Positions 1-6,348 of a stretch of 7,195 nt of DNA are shown piece by piece. Each line of letters begins with the position of its first letter. Within the stretch, counting starts at the first letter, position 1. The stretch comes from an uncultured Faecalibacterium sp. (GTDB taxonomy: Bacteria > Bacillota > Clostridia > Oscillospirales > Ruminococcaceae), in NCBI GenBank assembly GCA_934553285.1, contig CAKTFD010000106.1:1-7195 (forward strand). Direction: 5' to 3'. The notes beneath the pieces were generated by a model, which worked only from the letters and a program-made list of their open reading frames with translations, did no database searches and was not told the origin of the DNA. A program made the position numbers and the translations under genes.

Positions 1-603
1 GTCATCGACCGCATCCACACCACCGCCGGCAGCCACAGCCGCGTAATGTGCATCGAGATCATGGGCAACAAGGCCGGCTGGCTTACCCTCTACTCCGGCA
101 TTGCAGGCGGTGCCGACATCATCCTGCTGCCCGAGATGCCCTACGATATCGACCGTGTGTGCGATGCCGTGGAGCGCCGTGCCAAAAAGGGTTCCAACTT
201 CTCCATCCTTGCAGTAGCCGAGGGTGCCATGAACGTTGAGGAATCCCGCATGAAGCGCAAGGAGTGGATGGCAAAGCGCGCAGAGGCCGGTTTTGGCACC
301 ACTGCCACCAACCGCATCGCGCAGGCTGTGCAGAAAAAGACCGGCATGGAGACCCGTGTCTGCATCCCGGGCCACATGCAGCGCGGCGGCAGCCCCAGCG
401 CCTACGACCGTGTGCTGGCCACCCAGTTCGGCAGCTATGCCGCACAGCTGGTGGAGGTGGAGCGCTATGGCGTGACCGTGGCCATGGTGAACCGCCGTGT
501 GACCGAGAACCGCCTGGCGGATATCGCCGGCAAGACCCGCAATGTGCCCGAAAACTGCGACCTGCTCAACGTTGCCCGCCGCATGGGCGTCTGCCTGGGC
601 TGA
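1..603 (+). CDS. pfkA: 6-phosphofructokinase, C-terminal part (5' end outside window)
   Basis: This is a PfkA-family phosphofructokinase, which phosphorylates fructose 6-phosphate to fructose 1,6-bisphosphate in glycolysis in the cytoplasm. The frame is open from base 1 and encodes 200 residues ending in TGA, roughly the last 55-60% of a normal protein. Visible family motifs are IDRIHTTAGSHSR, then EIMGNKAGW (the EVMGR substrate-binding loop of the E. coli enzyme), GIAGGAD, and near the C-terminus HMQRGGSPSAYDRVLA, which matches the conserved QRGGSP..YDR fructose-6-phosphate region. The GGDGS segment that separates ATP-dependent from pyrophosphate-dependent enzymes lies upstream of the window, so the phosphoryl donor cannot be read here. 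The MGNKAGW..L variant resembles the clostridial group that includes both types. Codons are GC-biased like the other core genes. Family assignment is secure; the donor is open. Confidence 0.93.
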   Translation, partial: VIDRIHTTAGSHSRVMCIEIMGNKAGWLTLYSGIAGGADIILLPEMPYDIDRVCDAVERRAKKGSNFSILAVAEGAMNVEESRMKRKEWMAKRAEAGFGTTATNRIAQAVQKKTGMETRVCIPGHMQRGGSPSAYDRVLATQFGSYAAQLVEVERYGVTVAMVNRRVTENRLADIAGKTRNVPENCDLLNVARRMGVCLG

Positions 604-700
604 GCGCCGCTTTTCCGTGCAGCTGCCGCCTGCTCCCGTGGCCAGCAGCGCTGCCCGGGCCGCCGTTTCTGCCGCAGCGTAAAAAATATTTTCGCATACC

Positions 701-738
701 AAAGGGGCTGCCGCACAGCATTGTGCAGCAGCCCCTTT
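701..738. terminator. bidirectional hairpin terminator between pfkA and ldh
   Basis: An 11-bp stem pairs AAAGGGGCTGC (701-711) with GCAGCCCCTTT (728-738). A C/A mismatch follows, then a second 5-bp stem, GCACA (713-717) with TGTGC (722-726), around a GCAT loop. It lies 97 bases after the pfkA stop and 18 bases beyond the ldh stop on the other strand, so it can serve both converging transcripts. The downstream U tract is weak on both strands: TTTCCTGTTT on +, and six T on the minus strand only about 15 bases further on. Stem strength and location carry the call. Its core is shared with the hairpin at 3342-3379. Confidence 0.75.
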
Positions 739-756
739 CCTGTTTCTGCCTATTCC

Positions 757-1752
757 TTAGCGGTTGGTCACATCATGCCGGGTGGGCGAGCCTTCGGCAA
801 AGGCGGCAGCACTTTCCAACACGCCGCGCACCATGCTCTTTACATCCTCGTAGGTATAAAAAGCGGTATGGTCGGTCAGGATCACATTGGGCATCCCACG
901 CAGCGCCGCCAGCTCCGGGTTCAGGATCACACCGCCCATGCGGTCGTAGTAGTACAGGCCGTTCTCGTTTTCCAGCACATCCAGCCCCGCAGCGCCTACC
1001 TGGCCGCTTTCCAGCGCGGCCAGCATGGCATCGCTGTCGATCAGCTTGCCGCGGGCGGTGTTCACGATGGTCACCCCGCGCTTCATCTTTGCAAAAGCCG
1101 CAGCGTTGAGCAGGTGATAGTTTTCCTCGGTAGCGTTGGTATGCAGGGTGATGACGTCACTCTCGGCAAACAGGGTGTCCAGCGGCACATACTCTGCGAT
1201 CTGCTTCACTGCATCGCTTGGGTACAGGTCGTAGGCCAGCAAATGGCAGCCGAACCCGGACAGATGTTTCAGCACCGTCTGGCCGATGCGGCCGGTACCG
1301 ATGACGCCCACGGTGCAGCTGGAGATATCGCGGCCGATCTTGCCTTTAAGGGAATAGTCCTGCACTTCGCCGCGCTTGAGGATGTGCCCTGCCTTGCGCA
1401 GGCTCATCAGCATGAGCATGATGGCAAAGTTTGCCACGCCATCGGGCGGATAATCCACATTGGAGACCTGCATCCCCAGTTCCCGGGCCTTTTCCAGGTC
1501 CACATGGTCGTAGCCGATGGAGCGGCAGCAGATGGCTTTGACCCCAAGGTCGTGGAAACGCTGCAGCATGGGCGCACTCATATCACAGGGAGTCACCGAT
1601 ACGGCATCGTATCCCGCTGCCAGCTGGGCGTTTTCCATCGTGGGATACGCCTCGGTGTAGCCGTATTCGATGTCTCTCTGCTTTGCCAGCTCCTCCACGA
1701 TGCCCTGCTCATCGTAGGGACGCAGGGTGTAGAAAAATACTTTGACTGCCAT
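757..1752 (-). CDS. ldhA: D-lactate dehydrogenase (D-2-hydroxyacid dehydrogenase family, VanH-like)
   Basis: This cytoplasmic NADH-dependent enzyme probably reduces pyruvate to D-lactate and so regenerates NAD+ during fermentation. The 331-residue length matches the family (about 330). The nucleotide-binding motif GTGRIG is at 152-157, followed by an acidic residue in the AYD segment (D175) that favours NAD(H). The catalytic set falls within one position of the Lactobacillus D-LDH numbering: R234 in NTARG, D258 and E263 in GLDVLENE, and H295 in DHTAFYT. The YPPDGVANFA stretch (101-110) is the substrate-side loop typical of D-LDH and VanH. The start is set by GGGAGG (1761-1766 complement), 8 bases before ATG. 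It stands alone, converging on pfkA and diverging from pepT. No vanA or vanX neighbour is present, so a fermentative role is preferred over D-lactate supply for cell-wall precursors. A related 2-hydroxyacid substrate cannot be excluded. Confidence 0.9.
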   Translation of the reverse strand: MAVKVFFYTLRPYDEQGIVEELAKQRDIEYGYTEAYPTMENAQLAAGYDAVSVTPCDMSAPMLQRFHDLGVKAICCRSIGYDHVDLEKARELGMQVSNVDYPPDGVANFAIMLMLMSLRKAGHILKRGEVQDYSLKGKIGRDISSCTVGVIGTGRIGQTVLKHLSGFGCHLLAYDLYPSDAVKQIAEYVPLDTLFAESDVITLHTNATEENYHLLNAAAFAKMKRGVTIVNTARGKLIDSDAMLAALESGQVGAAGLDVLENENGLYYYDRMGGVILNPELAALRGMPNVILTDHTAFYTYEDVKSMVRGVLESAAAFAEGSPTRHDVTNR

Positions 1753-1811
1753 AAGCTCTTCCTCCCGATCATTCCTGATTCACAAAAATGTTGCCTGTCC
1801 GATCCGGCGGC

Positions 1812-1849
1812 TTTGTGCCCTGCGGGCAGCAGCGCTGCCTTTGCACAAA
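1812..1849 (-). other. nested hairpin in the ldh leader RNA
   Basis: Two perfect stems are nested. The outer 7-bp stem is TTTGTGC (1812-1818) with GCACAAA (1843-1849). The inner 6-bp stem is GGCAGC (1825-1830) with GCTGCC (1834-1839), around a 3-base loop. An asymmetric internal loop (six bases against three) separates them. If the promoter at 1877-1882 is right, the structure lies in the untranslated leader about 60 bases before the ldh start. No U tract follows, so it does not look like an attenuator. It could affect mRNA stability or bind a regulator. The pairing is seen; the function is unknown. Confidence 0.4.
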
Positions 1850-1876
1850 AACGCCGTACCCTGTAAGTATGCCTTT

Positions 1877-1882
1877 ATTGTA
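1877..1882 (-). promoter_or_regulatory. probable ldh promoter, extended -10
   Basis: On the minus strand TGCTACAAT forms an extended -10 element (TG, one base, then TACAAT, five of six consensus bases). The -35 candidate 17 bases upstream (GTGTCC) matches only three of six bases, which is common for extended -10 promoters. Transcription would start near 1870 and give a leader of about 118 bases. This is the best candidate in the 309-base ldh/pepT gap. Confidence 0.4.
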
Positions 1883-1975
1883 GCACGTTTGCGCCCGGCG
1901 GACACATTTTTCAGGGTGAATTTTGTTCATTTTGTTGTTGAAGGCCCCGTTCCTGCCACAAGTGCGCAAAAAAGG

Positions 1976-2004
1976 TTGTCAAAACACGAAAAACACGGTA
2001 TGAT
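1976..2004 (+). promoter_or_regulatory. pepT promoter
   Basis: The -35 element TTGTCA (1976-1981) and the -10 element TATGAT (1999-2004) are separated by exactly 17 bases and each match five of six sigma-A consensus bases. Transcription would start near 2011, giving a leader of about 50 bases before the pepT ATG. Confidence 0.65.
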
Positions 2005-2011
2005 AGAAGCC

Positions 2012-2031
2012 GGATCGAACGGTTGCGATCC
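2012..2031 (+). other. small hairpin at the 5' end of the pepT transcript
   Basis: GGATCG (2012-2017) pairs perfectly with CGATCC (2026-2031) around an 8-base loop. It begins within a few bases of the predicted transcription start and ends 12 bases before the ribosome binding site. Possible roles are 5'-end protection of the mRNA or an operator overlapping the start region. No terminator-like U tract follows. Confidence 0.3.
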
Positions 2032-2061
2032 TTCAATACTGATAAAGGAGTGTGCTTAGTT

Positions 2062-3279
2062 ATGCGCGCTTATGAACGACTGCTTGATTATGTCAAGGTC
2101 TACACCACCTCGGACCCGGAGTCCGGCACCCATCCCTCTGCCGCACGGGAGTTTGATCTGGCCCACAAGCTGGTAGAGGAGCTGCAGGCCCTGGGTGTGG
2201 AGGATGCCCGCGTGGACGAGCACTGCTACGTCTACGGTACCCTGCCCGCCACCCCCGGCTGTGAGAGCAAGCCCGCCCTGGGCCTGATCGCCCACATGGA
2301 CACCGCCCCGGATGCCAGCGGCGAAAACGTGAACCCCATCCTGCACGAGAACTACGATGGCGGCGATGTGGTGCTGCCTGCCACCGGCAAGGTGATGAAG
2401 GTCTCTGCCTTCCCCTTTCTGGCTTCCATGAAGGGCGAGACCCTTATCACCACCGATGGCACCACCCTGCTGGGTGCCGATGATAAGGCCGGTGTGGCCG
2501 AGATCATGACCGCTGTGGAGACCATCATCCGCGAGGGCCGCCCCCATGGCAAGCTGTGCATCGGCTTTACCCCGGACGAGGAGATCGGCGAGGGTGCCGA
2601 CCTGTTCGATATCCCCGGTTTTGGTGCCGACTTTGCCTACACGGTGGATGGCGGCGATGCAGGCTGCATCGAGTACGAAAACTTCAACGCAGCTGCTGCC
2701 ACCGTGACCATCCACGGCTTCTCGGTGCACCCCGGCTCCGCAAAGGATACCATGATAAACGCTTCCAACGTAGCCCTGGAGTTCCACAGTTCTCTGCCCG
2801 CGATGGCACGACCTGAAAACACCGAGGGCCGTCAGGGCTTCTACCACCTGTGCCAGATGTACGGCGATGTGACCACCGCAAAGCTGGGCTACATCCTGCG
2901 CGACCACGATGCCGCCAAGCTGCAGTTCAAAAAGGACAACATGCTGGATATCGCCGACTACCTGAACGGCAAATACGGCGCAGGCACTGTAGAAGTGGAG
3001 ATCAAGGACAGCTACCGCAATATGCTGGAAAAGATCCAGCCCCACTTCCACCTGATCGAAACTGCCCGCAAAGCAGTGCGCATGGCGGGCCTGGAGCCGG
3101 AGGAAGTGCCTGTGCGCGGCGGCACCGATGGTGCTACCCTGAGCTGGATGGGCCTGCCCTGCCCCAACCTGGGCACCGGCGGGTTCAACTTCCACGGCGT
3201 GTGCGAGTGCACCACCGTGGAGCGGATGGACCGCTGCACCGAGATCGTGCTGAACATCGTTGCTCTGTACGCAGAGTAA
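2062..3279 (+). CDS. pepT: peptidase T (tripeptide aminopeptidase, M20B metallopeptidase)
   Basis: PepT is a cytoplasmic di-zinc aminopeptidase that removes the N-terminal residue of tripeptides, a late step in peptide use. The 405-residue product has the family's length, and its metal and catalytic residues match the E. coli enzyme almost number for number: H78 and D80 in AHMDTAP, D140 in LGADDKAG, E173/E174 in TPDEEIGEG, D196 in YTVDGG, and H378 in FNFHGVCE (H379 in E. coli). The dimerisation domain, with the M20-type HGFSVHPGSAKD segment (218-229), lies between the two halves of the catalytic domain. The frame stays open 13 codons further upstream, but AAAGGAG (2044-2050), 11 bases before the ATG at 2062, decides for this start. 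The gene is monocistronic, with its own promoter and a terminator hairpin shared with the converging trkH gene. Confidence 0.95.
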   Translation: MRAYERLLDYVKVYTTSDPESGTHPSAAREFDLAHKLVEELQALGVEDARVDEHCYVYGTLPATPGCESKPALGLIAHMDTAPDASGENVNPILHENYDGGDVVLPATGKVMKVSAFPFLASMKGETLITTDGTTLLGADDKAGVAEIMTAVETIIREGRPHGKLCIGFTPDEEIGEGADLFDIPGFGADFAYTVDGGDAGCIEYENFNAAAATVTIHGFSVHPGSAKDTMINASNVALEFHSSLPAMARPENTEGRQGFYHLCQMYGDVTTAKLGYILRDHDAAKLQFKKDNMLDIADYLNGKYGAGTVEVEIKDSYRNMLEKIQPHFHLIETARKAVRMAGLEPEEVPVRGGTDGATLSWMGLPCPNLGTGGFNFHGVCECTTVERMDRCTEIVLNIVALYAE

Positions 3280-3334
3280 ACTATACCTTAGATATAACAG
3301 CACGAAGAATATAATCTCTTATACTCTCTCCCGT

Positions 3335-3384
3335 AAAAAAGCAGGAGCTGCCGCACAGCATTTGGTGCAGCAGCTCCTGTTTTT
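3335..3384. terminator. bidirectional intrinsic terminator between pepT and trkH
   Basis: A run of six A (3335-3340) precedes the stem CAGGAGCTGC (3342-3351) paired with GCAGCTCCTG (3370-3379). After a C/A mismatch, an upper stem pairs GCAC (3353-3356) with GTGC (3365-3368). Five T follow (3380-3384). The A tract on one side and T tract on the other give a canonical terminator on both strands, for pepT on + and trkH on -. The trkH stop codon is three bases away. Confidence 0.9.
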
Positions 3385-3386
3385 CT

Positions 3387-4784
3387 TTAACCTACGTTGA
3401 TATGCCCCACCGGCATGATCTTGCGCTTGTTGTCGTCCGGTTTTGCGGTCAGGCTCATGGCAAAGGACACCGGGCCTACACGGCCCATGAACATGACCAG
3501 CATATACAGGATCTTGGCCCCGGTATTCAGCTGGCCGGTCACCCCTACCGAAAGGCCAACGGTGCCGAACGCCGAGCAGGACTCGAAGATGGCATCAACG
3601 ACCGTTACCGCATCCGAGGTGTTGTAGTACACCACGATGGCCGAACCGATGGCTGCCACCGCGCCCAGCATGATGATGGTCAGTGCGCGGTACACCGTTT
3701 TGGATTCGATATGGTGATCCGCGATCACACAGTCGTCCCGCCCCTGCGCTACGCTGCGGATGGTCAGGATCAGCACTGCAAAGGTAGTCACCTTCACGCC
3801 GCCGCCGGTCGAGCCAGGCGCTGCGCCAATGAACTGCAGCATGCTCATGAGCAGCTTGCTCAGGGTGCCACATGCGGCCAGGTCAACGGTGTTCATACCC
3901 GCCGTACGGGTGGAGACCGACTGGAACAGTGCTGCCATCACCTTGCCGGACACCGGCAGCCCGCCCAGCGTGGCGGGATTGTTCCACTCCATCAGCCCAA
4001 GCCCCAGTGCCCCGCCCAGCCACAGGATCAGCGAGAAGGACAGCACCACTTTGGCATGCAGCGACAGACGCCGCTTTTTATACCATTGGCGCAGCTCCAC
4101 CCATACCATAAAGCCCAGGCCGCCGGAGATGATCATAAACATGATGACTGCCTGCACGTAGTAGTTGTTGACATAGGGCACCAGCGAGGAATACGCACCA
4201 AACCGGCCAAACAGGTCAAAGCCTGCATTGCAGAAGGCCGATATCGCCGTAAACACACTGATCCACACGCCTTCCAGCCCGAACTGCGGCACAAACGCAA
4301 ACAGCAGCAGCAGGATGCCGATGCCCTCAAACGCAGCCGCCAGCCCCACAACGATCTTGAGCACGCTCTTGGCCTGGTCGTAGCCATCGGCAGAAACGCT
4401 CTCGCCCATCAGCCGCAGATCGCGGAAGCCCATGCGCCGGCGCATGGCCAGCGCAAAAAAACTGGTAAGGGTAACAAGCCCCAGGCCGCCTATCTGGATC
4501 AGCAGCAGGATCACCGCCTGCCCGAACCAGGAAAACTGGGTCCAGGTATCCCGCACCACCAGGCCTGTCACACAGGTAGCGCTGGTAGCGGTAAACATCG
4601 CGTTGACCACATCCAGCCTTCCGTTCCGGCTGGCGATGGGCAGAGTGAGCAGCATCGTACCCAGGGCAATAACGATGACAAAGCTGACACAGATGATCTG
4701 GGTAGGTGTGCTCAGCCGGAATTTTCTCCGCCGGACTGCCCGCTGATGCCGCAGTTTTTTGCGGATATTTTTCACTTTTTCCAT
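3387..4784 (-). CDS. ktrB: potassium uptake channel subunit, TrkH/KtrB family
   Basis: This is the membrane pore subunit of a Trk/Ktr potassium uptake system. It has 465 residues, close to the usual KtrB size (about 450), with a basic cytoplasmic N-terminus (residues 1-24) and many hydrophobic segments. The fourfold membrane-pore-membrane layout is visible from its four pore loops, each with the key filter glycine: TSATCVTGL (G74), SAFCNAGF (G188), STRTAGM (G296) and SAFGTVGL (G410). The GSTGGGVKVTT segment (324-334), before the last repeat, is a TrkH/KtrB signature. A start seven codons upstream (4805) is open, but AGGGAGGA (complement of 4789-4796) lies just before the ATG at 4784 and would be inside the longer form, so 4784 is chosen. 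The regulatory RCK partner (KtrA/TrkA) that the family normally needs is not adjacent; the upstream neighbour is a divergent tRNA. KtrB is preferred to TrkH on length and pore-loop wording, not decisively. Confidence 0.92.
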   Translation of the reverse strand: MEKVKNIRKKLRHQRAVRRRKFRLSTPTQIICVSFVIVIALGTMLLTLPIASRNGRLDVVNAMFTATSATCVTGLVVRDTWTQFSWFGQAVILLLIQIGGLGLVTLTSFFALAMRRRMGFRDLRLMGESVSADGYDQAKSVLKIVVGLAAAFEGIGILLLLFAFVPQFGLEGVWISVFTAISAFCNAGFDLFGRFGAYSSLVPYVNNYYVQAVIMFMIISGGLGFMVWVELRQWYKKRRLSLHAKVVLSFSLILWLGGALGLGLMEWNNPATLGGLPVSGKVMAALFQSVSTRTAGMNTVDLAACGTLSKLLMSMLQFIGAAPGSTGGGVKVTTFAVLILTIRSVAQGRDDCVIADHHIESKTVYRALTIIMLGAVAAIGSAIVVYYNTSDAVTVVDAIFESCSAFGTVGLSVGVTGQLNTGAKILYMLVMFMGRVGPVSFAMSLTAKPDDNKRKIMPVGHINVG

Positions 4785-4828
4785 ACGTTCCTCCCTGCGC
4801 AGCATACAGCCGCTTTACATTCCCCTAT

Positions 4829-4857
4829 AGCATACACCATTTTGCCCGCAGGTTCAA
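4829..4857 (-). promoter_or_regulatory. possible ktrB/trkH promoter
   Basis: On the minus strand TTGAAC (4852-4857 complement) and TATGCT (4829-4834 complement) are 17 bases apart. Each matches four of six consensus bases. The start site would lie near 4822, about 38 bases before the ATG. A perfect TATAAT at 4885-4890 lies inside a palindromic TATTATAATA, so it could be read on either strand. It lacks a well-spaced -35 on both, although it could also belong to the tRNA gene. Confidence 0.35.
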
Positions 4858-4970
4858 CTTGATTTTATCCGCCGGATGCGGTATTATAATAACATGCCGT
4901 TGAAAAAAGCATTTCATCCGCAAAGTTTTCAGCACGCCGGAATGCAAAAATCAACGATAATACATAATAT

Positions 4971-5044
4971 GCCTCAGTAGCTTAGCTGGATAAAGCGCCT
5001 CCCTCCTAAGGAGGAGACCGCAGGTTCAAATCCTGTCTGGGGTA
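4971..5044 (+). tRNA. tRNA-Arg, anticodon CCT
   Basis: A complete 74-base cloverleaf can be drawn. The acceptor stem GCCTCAG (4971-4977) pairs with CTGGGGT (5037-5043), with two G-T pairs and A as discriminator at 5044. The D stem is GCTT/AAGC around AGCTGGATA. The anticodon stem is CCTCC/GGAGG with loop CTCCTAA, giving anticodon CCT at 5005-5007. The variable loop is 5 bases. The T stem GCAGG/CCTGT encloses TTCAAAT. The 3' CCA is not encoded. It reads AGG codons, which are rare in the GC-biased genes of this window. Confidence 0.96.
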
Positions 5045-5056
5045 TCCTTTTAACAT

Positions 5057-5103
5057 AAACAGCGACAGCTTTCCGGTTTGGAAAACTGCCGCTGTTTGTT
5101 TTT
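5057..5103 (+). terminator. intrinsic terminator of the tRNA-Arg gene
   Basis: AAACAGCG (5057-5064) pairs with CGCTGTTT (5090-5097). After single mismatches, CAG/CTG and then TTTCC/GGAAA continue the stem around a GGTTT loop. The sequence GTTTTT (5098-5103) follows. It begins 12 bases after the tRNA. Read on the other strand it lacks a good U tract, so it would be at best a weak stop for transcripts from lysR. Confidence 0.88.
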
Positions 5104-5127
5104 AAGAATCTCTTGGCTGAATTAAGA

Positions 5128-5391
5128 TCAGGCGGGTTTCTTTGTATCCAGTGCCTTTACCTCTTCAATCGGAAGTTTTGCATATCGTGCAATCGTTTCA
5201 TACGGCAATCCATCAGCCAACATAGTTTTTGCACTTTCGATTGCCTGTTCATGCTTTGCTTCCCTTGCACTTTCTTCTCGTACTTCTTCAAATGCTCTGC
5301 ACATCGTTGCCACTCCCTTCGTATCTTCTTTAAAATAACGCACCCGCTGTGCCAGAACAGGATAGTTCATGTCATCCGGGTTCGTGGATAA
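5128..5391 (-). pseudogene. C-terminal remnant of an Rpn/PD-(D/E)XK nuclease-family protein
   Basis: The surviving frame encodes RVRYFKEDTKGVATMC, an EVREE..REAKHEQ helical stretch, and a C-terminal MLADGLPYETIARYAKLP plus EEVKAL motif. This is the tail of Rpn-type (recombination-promoting nuclease / PDDEXK_2 transposase-like) proteins common in gut Firmicutes. An ATG exists at 5370, but family-like sequence (STNPDD) continues upstream of it to about 5388. The frame then loses resemblance and reaches a TGA at 5425-5427, inside the 3' end of lysR. The N-terminal nuclease domain, roughly the first two thirds or more of a normal protein of about 300 residues, is missing. No ribosome binding site is evident. 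Codons are AT-richer than the neighbours (AGA, CGA, AGG, GAA, AAA, GCA), suggesting foreign origin. It is probably not functional. An 80-residue protein from 5370 cannot be ruled out. Confidence 0.75.
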
Positions 5392-5416
5392 ACCGCTTGA
5401 ACTACGGTCGCTTTTT

Positions 5417-6298
5417 TCAGAATTTCAGCTTCTCCTGCAAAAAGCGGCACAGCAACTCCGCACAGGCATTATGCTGCTTTTTAGGGCGGAGAAATCCGGC
5501 GCAAATGGGCGGCAGATCATCCAATACGATGTTTTTGGCGTTGTGCATCAGGGCGTTGGGGGCTTCCTCGAAACGGTTCAGGGATACACAATTCTGCTCC
5601 TGCGTGCGGTAGAGCACCTGATAGAATTGCTCCCCCAGCTCCAGCTGCGGGTGCACGCCGCTTGCCTGCAATGCCTGCCACAGCGGCGCAAGGGCATCCG
5701 GGGCAAAGCCGGGCACCAGCAGGGTCTGCCCGTCCAGCTCTGCCGGAGAGAGATGCGTCCGCTCCCAGAAAGGGCTGCTGCGGGAGACCATGACAGCGGT
5801 GGTATGCTGGGAGAGGGCAGTGCGTGCAAGCCCCGCAGCACAGCCGCCCAAGTCCATCACCAGCCCGGCATCCAGTGCGCCGTTTTGCAGCTGCGCCGGG
5901 ACTTCATCGTTGGACAGGGAAGCAAGCTCCAAGGGGATGCCGGGGTACTGCTGCCGGAATGCTTCCAAAACCTCTCCCAGATTGGGCAGATAGTCCGGCA
6001 CCAGAGCCACGCTGATGCCCAGCCGCAGCGGTGCAGACCGGATGTCCTGATAGGCTTGCTCACACAGGGCATCGAACTGCTGCACCACCGGCGCAGCCTG
6101 TGCCCGGAACCGCTCGCCTTTTTCAGTAAGAGCCAGATGATTGCGGGTGTTGACGAACAGCTTGCCGCAAAGTTCTTCTTCCAGTGCGGCAATGCTCAGC
6201 CGCAAGGCCTGCCGGGACAGGTACATCCGCCCGGCGGTGTGGGTGTAATTCAAATCTTCGCACAGCGCCAAAAAATAACGCAGCTGCTGGATGGTCAT
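5417..6298 (-). CDS. LysR-family transcriptional regulator
   Basis: This is a 293-residue LysR-type regulator, a normal size for the family. The N-terminal winged helix-turn-helix (about residues 1-60) reads MTIQQLRYFLALCEDLNYT, then TAGRMYLSRQALRLSIAALE and LFVNTRNHLALTEKG, the classic LysR layout. A linker helix and a periplasmic-binding-protein-like effector domain (about 86-290) follow. The frame is open to an ATG at 6331, but AAAGGAG (complement of 6305-6311), six bases before the ATG at 6298, and the conserved beginning of the DNA-binding domain fix the start at 6298. It is divergent from the flavin reductase gene across 154 bases, the usual arrangement of a LysR protein with its target, so it probably senses that enzyme's substrate and also controls itself. 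The 3' end lies against the Rpn remnant, and no terminator separates them. The ligand is unknown. Confidence 0.93.
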   Translation of the reverse strand: MTIQQLRYFLALCEDLNYTHTAGRMYLSRQALRLSIAALEEELCGKLFVNTRNHLALTEKGERFRAQAAPVVQQFDALCEQAYQDIRSAPLRLGISVALVPDYLPNLGEVLEAFRQQYPGIPLELASLSNDEVPAQLQNGALDAGLVMDLGGCAAGLARTALSQHTTAVMVSRSSPFWERTHLSPAELDGQTLLVPGFAPDALAPLWQALQASGVHPQLELGEQFYQVLYRTQEQNCVSLNRFEEAPNALMHNAKNIVLDDLPPICAGFLRPKKQHNACAELLCRFLQEKLKF

Positions 6299-6321
6299 GG
6301 TGTGCTCCTTTTTGCAAAACG

Positions 6322-6334
6322 CAAGTTTCACTTG
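6322..6334. promoter_or_regulatory. perfect inverted repeat in the lysR leader, possible operator
   Basis: CAAGT-TTC-ACTTG is a perfect 5-3-5 inverted repeat. It lies 8-20 bases downstream of the predicted lysR transcription start and 10 bases upstream of the lysR ribosome binding site, where a bound protein would block lysR expression. It has no clear T-N11-A LysR box form, so assignment to LysR autoregulation is inference. Confidence 0.3.
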
Positions 6335-6348
6335 ATACTTATAGGGAT

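Noticed and set aside
643..1839. A 13-base repeat CAGCAGCGCTGCC at 643-655 and 1827-1839
   Set aside because: Short, GC-rich and partly palindromic. It is expected by chance in this composition, and the surrounding bases do not match, unlike the shared terminator core.
721..1866. A 381-codon open frame on + antisense to ldh
   Set aside because: It begins inside the terminator hairpin and has no ribosome binding site or domain. The D-LDH catalytic residues are on the other strand.
1976..2061. Possible riboswitch or attenuator ahead of pepT
   Set aside because: The leader is only about 50 bases, with one small hairpin and no U tract or recognisable aptamer. It is too short for a known riboswitch class.
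2056..3303. A 415-codon open frame on - antisense to pepT
   Set aside because: Low-complexity His/Gly/Val translation with no family motif. The + frame has every PepT catalytic residue. It is a shadow of codon bias.
4801..4836. Direct repeat AGCATACA at 4801-4808 and 4829-4836 near the potassium channel start
   Set aside because: Only 8 bases. One copy overlaps the alternative start codon and the other the possible -10, so both are explained by promoter-like and start-like sequence.
3402..4862. A 486-codon open frame on + running antisense to the entire potassium channel gene
   Set aside because: Its translation is rich in His, Gln and Arg with no domain, as expected when GC-biased codons are read in antisense. 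The minus-strand frame has four clear pore loops and a good ribosome binding site.
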